Assembly: GCA_947382645.1 (NCBI GenBank)
Contig: CANDAE010000001.1
Span: 1-64,000, forward strand
DNA: 64,000 nucleotides
DNA from: Suilimivivens sp009774465
GTDB taxonomy: Bacteria; Bacillota; Clostridia; Lachnospirales; Lachnospiraceae
Direction of reading: 5' to 3'
This document shows positions 26,563 to 36,690 of this stretch, one piece after another. Both the position numbers and the translations under genes were made by a program. A model generated the notes under the pieces. It saw only the letters and a program-made list of their open reading frames with translations, was not told the DNA's origin and made no database searches. Each line of letters starts with the position of its first letter. The stretch's first letter is position 1.

Positions 26563-27441
26563 TTACTTCTTCCAGTTGTGATTTTTCCAGAACATATACA
26601 GGCCATACACAAAGCGGCAGGGCTCTAAAAGAAGTCTTCCTGCAATCAGCAGTCTTTTTGACGGATTAACTTTCCACTCCGCCCTTGCCCAATAAGGATA
26701 CATTCCCCTCATATATCCTCTGTTCCAGGGCTTATCTTTTCCCATATAATGAATGATACAGGCATATTTTTTCATATTTTTGGGGAAGGGCGTGCACAGA
26801 TATTCTTTGAAATATAAAATATTGGAATTAAAGTTATAGGCATCCTCCACCATCTTAATATTGTCCTTCCAGAAAAGATTAATCACATCCTGATCCGGAA
26901 ACAAAAGCTCATTTCTCCGCTCTTTGATCAGCTCAAATATCTCTTCTTTGCCATGCTCTCTCATTTTTTCCAAATCCATAAGGAGCATACCGGAATTTAC
27001 ATAAATTGTGCCTTTTTTCAGGCAAAGCCTTTTTTCATGGTCCATGCCTATAGGCCGGTCCCGTCCTGCTGCCAGTGCCGCGCCTTCCAAATCCATATGA
27101 TATAAGCTGCTGAGGGAAGCATTTACAATCATGTCCGGATCCAAATATAATACCCTGTCTTCCTCCGGCAGAAGCCAGGGACAGAGCAGGCGGTAATACA
27201 TTTCTTTTGAAAAATATCTGACCACAGGCGCCTCTTCAAATAAACCGCCCTCTATCCGCACTTCCGAAAACTTTTCCCCATAAAATTCACAAAAGGCTTT
27301 TAATTCCCTTACCTGCTCTTTTCTGATATCCGAATGTAGTAATATCACCGTCACCGGCTCTTCCTGGGTGGAAAAGAGACTGTAAAGCATTACCTTAAGA
27401 GGATAAATATATGTTTCATTTAATGTTACTACAATTTTCAT
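26563..27441 (-). CDS. Glycosyltransferase family 8 protein
   Basis: 292 residues of the GT8 (glycogenin/LgtC-like) type: MKIVVTLNETYIYPLKVMLYSL at the start, the metal-binding DxD in VLYLDPDMIVN near 97, INSGM near 148, and HYMG near 230 for the C-terminal His. GT8 enzymes transfer glucose or galactose from UDP-sugars with retention. It overlaps the pullulanase gene by 4 bases and is last in the glycan operon. A closely similar paralogue is at 42057-42950. Confidence 0.92.
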   Translation of the reverse strand: MKIVVTLNETYIYPLKVMLYSLFSTQEEPVTVILLHSDIRKEQVRELKAFCEFYGEKFSEVRIEGGLFEEAPVVRYFSKEMYYRLLCPWLLPEEDRVLYLDPDMIVNASLSSLYHMDLEGAALAAGRDRPIGMDHEKRLCLKKGTIYVNSGMLLMDLEKMREHGKEEIFELIKERRNELLFPDQDVINLFWKDNIKMVEDAYNFNSNILYFKEYLCTPFPKNMKKYACIIHYMGKDKPWNRGYMRGMYPYWARAEWKVNPSKRLLIAGRLLLEPCRFVYGLYMFWKNHNWKK

Positions 27442-30146
27442 CTAGTCGAACCTTTCTTCTCCTTTTTCCTTTCCCTGCTCTTTTTGTAAATCAGGCAGAT
27501 GCCCGTTATCAGCAGAATCAGGAAAATAACAAGCACAATCCTGTCTATGCGCACTACTGTCCTCACCGCTCCAAGAGCTGATGCCCCTTCCACATACAGC
27601 GCTTTTCCGGCTTCAATTTCCTCCATGCACTCTATTCCGGCTTTGCCGGCATTTACATAAATTCTCCATGTGCCGGAAACAGGCGTGTATTCCACTGTCT
27701 CCAGAGTGGGATTTAACAAAATGCAAATCTGATTGTCCACAAAAAAATTTACCGGCTCTCTTGCATAATATCCGGTCACATTTTCCGGCAGATCATCAAT
27801 AAAAATCAGATTATCATTTAATTCTGTCTGTGTAACATAACGAAGACCTCTATGAGCTTTCCTGAAAAGGATAAGTCCTTTGTAATATTCCAGTACATCC
27901 ACATTTTCGGTACGGTTTTCCCATGATATATTATTTACATAGTCCCCCTGATTATAGGAATTGCTGTATTTTCTGTCAGGATCATTTTCCGCAGTCTTGG
28001 TACGCAAAAATTCCTCCCCACTCTGGAAAAAAGGCGTTCCCTGACAAAGAAGCACACAGGCGGCGCCAAAGCGGTCTCTGCGCCTTAACATTTCCTCATC
28101 CTCATCAGGACAGTTTAAAGTAATCAAATCCCACATCGTATAACCATCATGGCAGGAAGCATAATTAATACACTGCAGCGGATTTTCCGTCCATTTTCCC
28201 ATCCGTTTCAGGGTATTGGGATTATCTCCCGCTCCTGCAAATCCAAACTTCATTCCAAGGACTACTTCTTCCTCCTCAACCATACCGCAGATATATTTCT
28301 GCACTGCTCTTCTGAACACATTGTTAAAGGTTCCAATTTGGGGTGTAAGGCAGGCATTTTGCGACTCTGTTCTTTCCCCTTCGTAAATCGTTTCCCCGGC
28401 ATCCCAGCCTTCTCCGTACAAAACAGCATTGGGATTTATTTCATATACCCTTTTTTCAATTGCCTGCATGGTTTCCAGATCGATAAGCCCCATCAGGTCA
28501 AACCGGAACCCGTCCACATGATAGGCTTCCATCCACCAGGTTACGGAATCAATCAGATATTTTCTCACCATCGCCCTCTCTGAGGCAATCTCATTGCCGC
28601 AGGCGGAACCGTTGGAATAGCTTCCATCTGTCCCAATACGATGATAATACCCCGGTACAATATGATTTAAATTAGAATCAGCCCCCTGCCAGGTATGATT
28701 ATATACCACGTCCATAATCACTCCTATTTTCTGCTCATGGAGGCTTTGAATCATTTGCCGGCATTCCCTGACGCGTACTTCCCCATGATAAGGATCTGTG
28801 GAATAGGAGCCTTCCGGAATAAAATAACTTACAGGCATATAGCCCCAATTATACTGCTCCCAGGGATTTTCTTCGTCCACATCACCAAAATCCTGTATGG
28901 GAAGAAGATGCACATGAGTGATTCCAAGCTCCGCCAGATAAGAAAGTCCTGTGCTGTCTCCTTTGGGATTTGTGGTCCCTTCCTCGGTCAGCCCCAGGAA
29001 TTTTCCTCTGTTTGTCACACCCGACGCTTCATTTGAAGTATAATCTCTGACACTCATCTCATATAAAATCACATCTTCTCTTTTTACATCCTTAAGAAAA
29101 GTATCTGCTTCAAAGCCTTCCGGCATTCCTTCCTCATCAGACAGAAGCATCCCTCTTTGTCCATTGACGCCGCAGCTTTTGGCATAGGGATCAACTACCT
29201 CCCACTCTTCCTCCTGCACATGAACCAGATAGGTGTAGTACAAATTTCTGTAATCTCCCTCTAAGGTAAGCCGCCAGACGCCCTTTTCTCCCTTTGAAAG
29301 GGGAGCGGATTTTACAGGCTCCCCGCCATTTCCCTCCTCATATAAAAGAAGGGTTACCTGATCCGCCACAGGCGACCAGATACAAAACCTGCTCTCCGTC
29401 CCGCTGCAGGCTGCGCCCAGGTCGTTCCCTTCATAGATAAAATTCTCCATAAACATTTCCGTGTCATAAATTCCGCCAAAACGAATACATTTCCGGCTTT
29501 CTCCCACCATAAAATACAGGGCATCGGGAAAAGGTACCTTTTCCTTCAAAATCAGCTTTCCTTCAGCCAGATTCCCATTCCTTGCCATTTCACGAATTTT
29601 CCAGCCATATTCTTTTCCTTCCCTGTCCACTACCTGAAACGTCTCGTCCAACTGCCCGAATACCCGAAAAGTAACCTCCGTTTCTGATTCCAGACTGGCA
29701 TCCAGAATCTGCGCAGGTCCCTGTTCTTCTCCATAGTAGACTGCTTCTTCTCCCTGCCGGAGCCAGATGACAAGCCTGCCATCTTTGATCTGACTTACAT
29801 CAAGAAACCGGTCGGTTTCAACATCCTTTTCCTCCCAGTCGCCTCTGCGGACCAGAATGCCTATTTGTGTATTAATATCCACCTGCTCCAAAACAATTTC
29901 CGTTACTACGCCATTTTGATCCGGTTTAAAAAAGTAGCCCTGTCCTTCATTTTCATCCGCCCAGAGCCAAAGATTCCACCCATCATAATCCTCATCATAA
30001 CGCATATAATGAACCTCCACCGTCACCGGCTTTGGTTCCTCATCCGAATTTACTTCCGCTCCTGTTTCCTGCGCCGCTGCCTGACTGCCGCTTTTCAGCC
30101 AGCATACCAAAATCAAACATAAAAAAAGTAAAATCCTCTTTTTCAT
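27438..30146 (-). CDS. Type I pullulanase, membrane-anchored
   Basis: 902 residues. Signal peptide or anchor (1-24); CBM41-like module (about 33-145, starting VEVHYMRYDEDYDGWNLWLWA); CBM48-like module (about 238-325); GH13 catalytic domain with YNWGYMP (432-438), MDVVYNHT, nucleophile Asp550 in GFRFD, acid/base Glu579 in GEGW, and a SCHDG variant of the last motif. The protein ends in one membrane helix and a basic tail, without LPxTG. It should cleave alpha-1,6 links of pullulan, glycogen or starch outside the cell. Its place inside an exopolysaccharide-type operon, between GT4 and GT8, is unusual and suggests processing of the glycan made here. Confidence 0.92.
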   Translation of the reverse strand: MKKRILLFLCLILVCWLKSGSQAAAQETGAEVNSDEEPKPVTVEVHYMRYDEDYDGWNLWLWADENEGQGYFFKPDQNGVVTEIVLEQVDINTQIGILVRRGDWEEKDVETDRFLDVSQIKDGRLVIWLRQGEEAVYYGEEQGPAQILDASLESETEVTFRVFGQLDETFQVVDREGKEYGWKIREMARNGNLAEGKLILKEKVPFPDALYFMVGESRKCIRFGGIYDTEMFMENFIYEGNDLGAACSGTESRFCIWSPVADQVTLLLYEEGNGGEPVKSAPLSKGEKGVWRLTLEGDYRNLYYTYLVHVQEEEWEVVDPYAKSCGVNGQRGMLLSDEEGMPEGFEADTFLKDVKREDVILYEMSVRDYTSNEASGVTNRGKFLGLTEEGTTNPKGDSTGLSYLAELGITHVHLLPIQDFGDVDEENPWEQYNWGYMPVSYFIPEGSYSTDPYHGEVRVRECRQMIQSLHEQKIGVIMDVVYNHTWQGADSNLNHIVPGYYHRIGTDGSYSNGSACGNEIASERAMVRKYLIDSVTWWMEAYHVDGFRFDLMGLIDLETMQAIEKRVYEINPNAVLYGEGWDAGETIYEGERTESQNACLTPQIGTFNNVFRRAVQKYICGMVEEEEVVLGMKFGFAGAGDNPNTLKRMGKWTENPLQCINYASCHDGYTMWDLITLNCPDEDEEMLRRRDRFGAACVLLCQGTPFFQSGEEFLRTKTAENDPDRKYSNSYNQGDYVNNISWENRTENVDVLEYYKGLILFRKAHRGLRYVTQTELNDNLIFIDDLPENVTGYYAREPVNFFVDNQICILLNPTLETVEYTPVSGTWRIYVNAGKAGIECMEEIEAGKALYVEGASALGAVRTVVRIDRIVLVIFLILLITGICLIYKKSRERKKEKKGSTR

Positions 30147-30147
30147 C

Positions 30148-31356
30148 TTAGCTTATCTCCCCTTTAAGCCTTAAAAGTTCCTGCGCCTGTCTGCTGGTAA
30201 TGTCTGCCCCAGGCATCTCCTCTTTCCATGCCTTTTCTATCCCCTCTGCAATTGCCTCCGGCGTCAGACGTGTGAGCACACCGGTTCCATAAAAGGAAAG
30301 CTGCTCCCTGTTTCCCGCGCAGTCAGAAGCCACCACCTTTTTCCCAAGCACCACTGCTTCCGTAATTGCAGTGCAAAATCCCTCAAATCGGGTTTCCTGC
30401 ACGTAAATGTCACAGGCTGCCATATAAGGATAAGGATTTTCTCTCTGTCCCAGCAGAAAAAAACAGTCGCAGACATCCTGCATCTTAATTTCCTTTTTCA
30501 GGCGCCTGCGTTGGGAACCATCTCCCAGCACATACCATTTGACTTTCATCCCCTTTTTCTTCATCAAAGACGTAGCTCGTATTGCCACATCAATTGCTTT
30601 CACAGGTTCAAGTCTTGCGGCAGTCAAAAGCTTAAGCGTATCTGTATCCTCCCCTGCTTCTTCCTCCGGCTCCATCTCTACAGCTTTTTCCTGCCCGGCT
30701 TTTTCCTTTATCCATGCTTCATCTGTAAAATTATAAAAAACTTCTATTTTATCCTTACAGGAAGGAAATATCTTTTTCAGCCCCTGTGTAATATATCCGG
30801 ACACACAGTAAATCCTGTCTGCTTTTTCATAATAATTCCGATCAGATACAGGACAATAACCGCTTGCATTATAATCATTATGTAAAAATACCGCTTTTTT
30901 CCGGGCGTTTACATGATCCATCACATAATAGGTGGCCGCCCCCTGCAGATAGCCCACAGCCAGATCAAATTCTTCCTCAATCACCGGGGCAATATCTGAC
31001 GCCGGTTTCCAGCACAGCTTTTTGATATCCAGCTTTCTGTTCCTTACCTGCCAGATAAAAAGCTTCAGCATGGAGGGGAGCGATCTGAAAAATATCTTTT
31101 TTCTTATCATTCCCTTTATAATCTGTTTTCCAAGAGACTTCCTTGCATTTTCATCAAGAACTGAGGCTGCCCTGGGCGTCTTATTTAATATCCTTACATG
31201 AGAAGGCACCTCATTAAACAATTCTCCCTGTCCCAATATGGAAAATAAGGAAAGCTCATATTCTTCCTCTTTCCATGCATGAAGCAAATGTAAAAGACAG
31301 CGTTCCGCCCCGGCTCTTCCCATTGTATTGATTACAAACAGTACTTTCTTTTTCAA
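30148..31356 (-). CDS. Glycosyltransferase family 4 protein
   Basis: About 402 residues from a TTG at 31356, giving LKKKVLFVINTMGRAGAERCLL, the typical GT4 N-terminus. GAAGAGGA is 8 bases upstream, and the previous gene ends just before. The ATG at 31416 is also in frame but lies inside the previous gene. The GT-B C-terminal half shows LTAARLEPVKAID, ADIYVQETRFEGFCTAITEAVVLGKKVVASD with the E-x7-E motif, and GNREQL. It transfers a sugar from a nucleotide donor during glycan assembly at the cytoplasmic face. Confidence 0.9.
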   Translation of the reverse strand: MKKKVLFVINTMGRAGAERCLLHLLHAWKEEEYELSLFSILGQGELFNEVPSHVRILNKTPRAASVLDENARKSLGKQIIKGMIRKKIFFRSLPSMLKLFIWQVRNRKLDIKKLCWKPASDIAPVIEEEFDLAVGYLQGAATYYVMDHVNARKKAVFLHNDYNASGYCPVSDRNYYEKADRIYCVSGYITQGLKKIFPSCKDKIEVFYNFTDEAWIKEKAGQEKAVEMEPEEEAGEDTDTLKLLTAARLEPVKAIDVAIRATSLMKKKGMKVKWYVLGDGSQRRRLKKEIKMQDVCDCFFLLGQRENPYPYMAACDIYVQETRFEGFCTAITEAVVLGKKVVASDCAGNREQLSFYGTGVLTRLTPEAIAEGIEKAWKEEMPGADITSRQAQELLRLKGEIS

Positions 31357-31360
31357 TCCT

Positions 31361-33604
31361 CTAATCCTCTTCTTCCAACAGGGTTCTTCCGGCAAGCATA
31401 TTCTCATATTCTTCATCAGAAATTACATTGTACCCATAATCAATGGCCAAATTATTCAATGCAAATATATTCTGCTCCAGCCGGTACACCACGCATTCCT
31501 CTGATTCCATATATATGCTGATCTGATCCGGGAACAGCTTTTCATAGGCAGCAAGCCATGCTGACAGCTTGGCTTCCAGCATCCTGCGGTTTTCAATGAT
31601 ATTATAATATTTCATTGTACCCTTTTCAGAAATTCCAAGCATTTCCCTTGTAGCCGCTCCTTCCGCCTCCTTGAGGGAAACAGGCGCATCATCATAACTT
31701 TGCCTCATAATTCTGGTTGTATTATAGGCAACAGGAATTTTTTCCAAAACAAAAAATACATATTTTGTAGGAATTTCCAGATATCTGTCCTCTTCATACC
31801 GCTCCATCTTTTCAATAAATTCCCACAGCTCATAATGATATCCCTGCCCACGTATCAGAGAAAGTTCTTCTACGGGAGATACCACTGTCCACGTATTTTT
31901 TTTATAATCCTGCGTCAGTTTTACACAGGCCTGGGCCGCTGTTGAAGTCTGCAGATAAAAGTAAGTCTGAAAGGGAATACAGCCCAGCCCATAGGTTACA
32001 TAAAAACACATGGCTGCTGCCAAAAATCCCAGTCCTTCTGAAAAGCGCTTTCCCCACCTGCCAAAACATACTGCTAATGCTTCGAAAGGAAGCCCCAAAA
32101 TAATGGGCCCTAAATACCCTACAAACATCCTGACTCTTTCTTCCTTCATAAGCTGTGGAATTCCTATGATCCAATAGCCAATCAGCAGCACACAGAAAGC
32201 AAGCGTCATCCAGACTGCAAAAAACTGTTTACACCGCCAGTCCTTCCATGCTTTCCTCATCAGCAAAAAGTAAACTGCTCCAAAAATCATTCCCGCCCAG
32301 AATACATATCCCCAGAAATCGTACATTTTTTCTATCATCATCTTAAAGAACAAAGAAAAAACATTCTCCCGGCTTTTTTGATCTTCCGTGGAATCAGGCT
32401 CTTGCGCCTGGTCTGTCACAGCTTCCAATTCAATTTCTTCTGCTTCTTCCTCTTCATCCTTTTGGGAATTTATAACTCCCAGCGCCCATGTCATAGAGCC
32501 CTGCCAGTACTTTCCTTCCAGTTTTCCAATCAGAAATGGAAGCATACTGATACACAGGATTAAAAGCAGAAGCCTGCAAAGTGGAAGAATCAGTTTTTCT
32601 TTCCATATTCTTGGTAAATAAACAAGAAACAGACTGCCGCAAAGAGCCACTGCAAAAATCACTGTAAAAAAATGGGTGGATAGCACAAGAGAGGAAGCAA
32701 GTGCAAAATAAATACCATCTTCCTTCTTTTTGCTTTCAAAAAATTTCCCCAAAAGCAGCACGCTAACCAGCATAAAAGGCATTGCACATTCCTGGGGAAG
32801 CGTAAATCCCATACGATATACAAATGCATTTCCGCAAAAGCTGGTCACCCCATAAAGAATCAGATAAATAACTACAGCCGCCTTAGTCTGCGCCACCCTG
32901 CGTAAGAAATAAACAGCCGCCGCTACTGTAAGAAAACAGTTCAGCGCTCCATAATAACGAAAAATCTGACTCATATGAAGTCCGCTTAAAAGATGAAGCG
33001 CGGAGATCATATTATGCATACCGAAAGGATAAATTCCATCATAAAAAATATCCCCTGCCTCCATGTAATTGATCCATTCATTATGTACATACATATCAGA
33101 AGTTCTGTAAGCATAGGTTCCGAAAAAGGCAGTCATTCTGTGATCCATCAAAATAACAAAGGCAGCCAGACAAACAAGAAAACATACGACCTTTAAAACA
33201 GTCAGTTCCTTAATAAAGCCCTTTACTTCTTCTTTTATGGCCTTCCCGGTCTTTTTCAGCCATTTTTTCACAAAAACTTCTGCCCGGTACTGTCCTCCGC
33301 TAAGCAGAGCCAGCACATGAGTGGCATCCATAAATATTTTTCTGTACTTAACTTTCCTGACAGCTCCATAGACAATCAGCGTCAAAATAATGCCAAGGAT
33401 CAGCGTATATCTGTTATAAATATGCAAAAGTCCAAGGGCATACACCAGACTGATACACACGGTATAACTGACAAGCAGCGCCTTAACCGTACTATCGGCA
33501 ATCTGCTTTCTTCCCATAGGAAGCCGCAGCACCTTTGCCGGCAGCAGCACCATGAAAAAAAGATATAGAATCAAAAAATATAAAGTACTGCCCATTTCCT
33601 GCAT
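31361..33604 (-). CDS. Large polytopic membrane protein of the glycan locus
   Basis: 747 residues with about 12-14 membrane segments in the first 530 residues, an acidic cytoplasmic insert near 380-400 (DEEEEAEEIELEAVTDQ), and a soluble C-terminal part of about 190 residues. The layout is like GT-C-fold glycosyltransferases or a glycan polymerase, with a large loop after the first long helices, but I see no diagnostic motif. AAAGGAGGAG precedes the ATG. It lies between the PelE-like protein and the GT4 gene with tight spacing, so a part in synthesis or export of the same polymer is likely. Family not recognised. Confidence 0.8.
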   Translation of the reverse strand: MQEMGSTLYFLILYLFFMVLLPAKVLRLPMGRKQIADSTVKALLVSYTVCISLVYALGLLHIYNRYTLILGIILTLIVYGAVRKVKYRKIFMDATHVLALLSGGQYRAEVFVKKWLKKTGKAIKEEVKGFIKELTVLKVVCFLVCLAAFVILMDHRMTAFFGTYAYRTSDMYVHNEWINYMEAGDIFYDGIYPFGMHNMISALHLLSGLHMSQIFRYYGALNCFLTVAAAVYFLRRVAQTKAAVVIYLILYGVTSFCGNAFVYRMGFTLPQECAMPFMLVSVLLLGKFFESKKKEDGIYFALASSLVLSTHFFTVIFAVALCGSLFLVYLPRIWKEKLILPLCRLLLLILCISMLPFLIGKLEGKYWQGSMTWALGVINSQKDEEEEAEEIELEAVTDQAQEPDSTEDQKSRENVFSLFFKMMIEKMYDFWGYVFWAGMIFGAVYFLLMRKAWKDWRCKQFFAVWMTLAFCVLLIGYWIIGIPQLMKEERVRMFVGYLGPIILGLPFEALAVCFGRWGKRFSEGLGFLAAAMCFYVTYGLGCIPFQTYFYLQTSTAAQACVKLTQDYKKNTWTVVSPVEELSLIRGQGYHYELWEFIEKMERYEEDRYLEIPTKYVFFVLEKIPVAYNTTRIMRQSYDDAPVSLKEAEGAATREMLGISEKGTMKYYNIIENRRMLEAKLSAWLAAYEKLFPDQISIYMESEECVVYRLEQNIFALNNLAIDYGYNVISDEEYENMLAGRTLLEEED

Positions 33605-33616
33605 TCCGCTCCTCCT

Positions 33617-34525
33617 TTATTTGCTCAACCAGTAACGAATAATATCCAGCCCTTTGGGAGAAAGAGGAATTCCGGAACCCTTAAGCTCATCAAGCACCCT
33701 GTAAAAATCCTCTCTCTTTTCCAGATTATATTTAATATATAACAGGTTAAAATAACTTTGTTCTTCATCCGGCCATTTGTTTAAGGACAGTTCCGCCCAC
33801 TCTTCCGCCTGTCCGCCTTTTCCCTCCTTAAAAAGCGCCCGCACCATCATGCTGCACTGTTCACTGGTAACCGCACCGGGATGATGCTTCATCAGATTTT
33901 CAACCAGACCTGTATAAATATAAAGGTACATCATCTCTTCCACTCCAAGAAGGGCGCCGCTGTCCAGAATACGCAGTACCGTATCAATATACTCCTCATT
34001 CACTTCCTGATTCGTCCGGTCAGCGTCATAAGAGGCCTGCAGACGGTTTATTTCTCCCGTAAATTTGCCCATAATATCAGTCAGTGCAGAGGCAGCATAA
34101 TGTGCAGTTTCCGGATCTTCATTTTCCACAGCCTTACGAATCAGCCCCAGGTTTTCACTGACGTCCGACTTAAGCAGATTGATCATTGCTTCTCTTCTGT
34201 CCTTGGTGGTGGAGACAGTAAGCACTTCCTCCATAGGAAGCATTTTCATTTCAGCATCCTTGTCCACATCCTGCTCAAATTCTTTCTTGGTCTTATCCAT
34301 ACTTAGGTTTTCATAGTCCACTTCCTCCTGCCGAAAAGCCACTCCAAACAGATAACTTAATAAGTAGCAAAAAAGGGCAGTGACGGGACAGCAGATCATA
34401 ATAACGCCTCTTAAAAAGACATAACGCATTTTCGTCTGTTCATACCTGATTATCATATAGTTTACTGCAATAAAAAAATTTGCAACAAGCAGCAGCCAAA
34501 AAAATGTGTTCTCATTATAGTTCAT
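33617..34525 (-). CDS. PelE-like membrane/TPR protein
   Basis: 302 residues. Two N-terminal membrane helices (about 8-28 and 38-62) are followed by an acidic linker and an all-helical cytoplasmic domain with TPR/HEAT character (ALTDIMGKFTGEINRLQ; YFNLLYIKYNLEKREDFYRVLDEL). This matches the PelE layout, which in Pel systems binds PelD/PelF/PelG at the inner membrane. The ATG overlaps the PelD-like stop by 11 bases. The sequence alone is weakly conserved, so the call rests strongly on the position between PelD-like and downstream genes. Confidence 0.72.
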   Translation of the reverse strand: MNYNENTFFWLLLVANFFIAVNYMIIRYEQTKMRYVFLRGVIMICCPVTALFCYLLSYLFGVAFRQEEVDYENLSMDKTKKEFEQDVDKDAEMKMLPMEEVLTVSTTKDRREAMINLLKSDVSENLGLIRKAVENEDPETAHYAASALTDIMGKFTGEINRLQASYDADRTNQEVNEEYIDTVLRILDSGALLGVEEMMYLYIYTGLVENLMKHHPGAVTSEQCSMMVRALFKEGKGGQAEEWAELSLNKWPDEEQSYFNLLYIKYNLEKREDFYRVLDELKGSGIPLSPKGLDIIRYWLSK

Positions 34526-36674
34526 TTAACAATACCGCCTTACATCTGAATCCTTCTCTTGAAAGCTTTCTTAAAACAAATTCTGCATCCTCATAGCTGG
34601 TATGGGCAAGAACATAAATAAACAGGTCATCCTCTTTCAAAAATCCGATTCTGTCGCTGTCACGCAGCATACCTCCCAGCTCTGCATTCAACTGTGCCTT
34701 TTCTTTTCCTTCCGTCATGATTTGGATCAATGCATATTCCGCATCTTCCCTTGTCTTTCCTTCCAACTGTTCCTTTACTTTCTGTGTAAAGGCTTCCGGC
34801 AGCATGATATTCATATCTTCATAATATTCCTGACTTCTGCCGATCTTTTCATACTGGTACCCTTTTTCCAGACTTGCCGCAATAATTTTTACCAGCACCA
34901 GAAACAAATTCTTTTTATAAAGGTTTAACTCCTCAAATTCTATATTCCACAGCATAATAATATAAATCAGTTTATTTGCCGAAAAAATGGGGGCGGCCAT
35001 TCGGGGAAGCTCTCCTCCTATCTCACGATTCATATAGATTTCCCCATCTAACAGCTCCCGTTCCATATCCTTATGCTCACTGAGCAATATGGTTCTGTTT
35101 CCTCCGGTTTCTTTGGTAGTAGCGCCTACAAAATGGAAATAATTATCTGTTCCCGCATAATAGATGGATACATCCTTAACTCCCATGATCTTGCTGACTA
35201 CTCTCATGGCTGCCATGATTACCTTATCCACCTCCAGAACATCCAGCTCCGAAACCACATTGTAAATTTTGCCAATACTGTCTCCATAATTGATCAGACG
35301 GTCTTCAAAGGTTTTTTTGATTTCAACATTGGTTTTATTGATGTCAATAATTCTAAGATATTCTTCCTCCAGACTCTTTAACTGCTCCATTCTTTCTTTG
35401 GATTTGTTCCGGTAATTCAAAAAAGAATAGGTAATTCCAATTGCAATTATAAAGTAAAATAAAAACCGCAGGACAAACTGATACTGCGTCAGTACATTGC
35501 TTAATGTGCCGCCCTCATTCAGTTCCATCCACAAATGCGCTGCTGTAGACAAAAGCACTGCAAGAACAGTTTCTCCAACGCCTCTTTGAATGGCAATCAG
35601 CACAATATATAAAAGCAGAAAATCCACATAAACAAACGCCGAAACTTCACCTTTCAAAAAATATTCCGCTGCAAATGCTGCCCCGAAGACAAGCAGATTT
35701 TCCACAATACGCATTCCCAAAGCAAGACCTTTTTTTATGTGCTCCCGAACTGATTTTGCTTCTTCAAGCGTCTCCTCCTGCTCTTTCTTTTTCCTGATTT
35801 CCTTTATTTTCTTATATTTTTTATTTAAAAATGATTCGATTCTTTCCAGTCCCGTTTTAAGATCAACTTTGGGAAAGTACCCGAAATCCTGTGAAAAATC
35901 ATTGCTTAAAGATGCCCTGGTATCAGAAATATTTATTTCCTTTAATGCCTTTCCCTCGCTTTTGGGATACATTTTTTTAATGCAGGCTTCAAAGCTTTCC
36001 GCATCAATGGCTTCCTTTCCCTTCACTTCATAACAGGCGAAAACTTTTTCCCGGTTTTCCTCTCTTCCCACCCGGTAAACCGCTTCCGCCAGATCTGATA
36101 CAAAGATTGGAGTAAATCTTCTTCCCGGCAGTCCGTAAAGCTCTCCGCCTCTTGCCAAAAAGCACTGTTCTGAAATCACATCCAGCGTATCTTCCGCACA
36201 TCTTGCATTTCCATACACATAGGGGAGTCTTAAGCAGATAACGGAAAATCCCTGTTCCGCATAGGTCTCGCAGATCCGCTCTCCGTTCCTTACCAGTTTT
36301 CCCCTTGCGCTGTTTTCCTCCCCCGCATCCATGCAGGATAAAAAGCAGAGCCTTGGAACCTTATATTCTTTCGCCCAGCTTAAAATATTCACCAGGGCGC
36401 TGTTAAAGGCCGATGCACAGTCCTCTCTCTCCCACTTGAAATTTTCATCCCATGCACCTGTAAAAATAACATAGTCCGGCATAATTCCCTGTACCACATA
36501 CTTTACATCCGGCGAATCCTCCTGAAATGCAAAGGAAATATGCCTTGGCATACCGCTTCTTTTAGACTGTAATTTGTTTCCGGTCAAAACATAAACATCA
36601 TTTTTTTCCCTGTGCAGTCTGGCCACAAGGTTTCCCATGACTAATCCATAGCTTCCTACAATTAATATTTTCAT
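34515..36674 (-). CDS. SDR epimerase-like domain fused to PelD-like c-di-GMP receptor
   Basis: 719 residues. Residues 1-290 form an NAD-dependent epimerase-like domain (MKILIVGSYGLVMGNL; LRLPYVYGNARC), but the catalytic YxxxK seems absent: the expected place reads A-R-G-K-L-V-R-N. After a basic coiled linker, four membrane helices (about 325-425) lead to a GAF-like domain (about 470-600) and a C-terminal degenerate GGDEF domain. There, R671-D-S-D674 stands five residues before KEDDL (680-684), which replaces GGDEF. This is the spacing of the c-di-GMP inhibitory site, so the protein should bind and not make c-di-GMP, like PelD. It precedes the PelE-like gene and follows PelG-like and PelF-like genes. 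Confidence 0.82.
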   Translation of the reverse strand: MKILIVGSYGLVMGNLVARLHREKNDVYVLTGNKLQSKRSGMPRHISFAFQEDSPDVKYVVQGIMPDYVIFTGAWDENFKWEREDCASAFNSALVNILSWAKEYKVPRLCFLSCMDAGEENSARGKLVRNGERICETYAEQGFSVICLRLPYVYGNARCAEDTLDVISEQCFLARGGELYGLPGRRFTPIFVSDLAEAVYRVGREENREKVFACYEVKGKEAIDAESFEACIKKMYPKSEGKALKEINISDTRASLSNDFSQDFGYFPKVDLKTGLERIESFLNKKYKKIKEIRKKKEQEETLEEAKSVREHIKKGLALGMRIVENLLVFGAAFAAEYFLKGEVSAFVYVDFLLLYIVLIAIQRGVGETVLAVLLSTAAHLWMELNEGGTLSNVLTQYQFVLRFLFYFIIAIGITYSFLNYRNKSKERMEQLKSLEEEYLRIIDINKTNVEIKKTFEDRLINYGDSIGKIYNVVSELDVLEVDKVIMAAMRVVSKIMGVKDVSIYYAGTDNYFHFVGATTKETGGNRTILLSEHKDMERELLDGEIYMNREIGGELPRMAAPIFSANKLIYIIMLWNIEFEELNLYKKNLFLVLVKIIAASLEKGYQYEKIGRSQEYYEDMNIMLPEAFTQKVKEQLEGKTREDAEYALIQIMTEGKEKAQLNAELGGMLRDSDRIGFLKEDDLFIYVLAHTSYEDAEFVLRKLSREGFRCKAVLLNEL

Positions 36675-36690
36675 AGCTTTTCCCCTTTTA

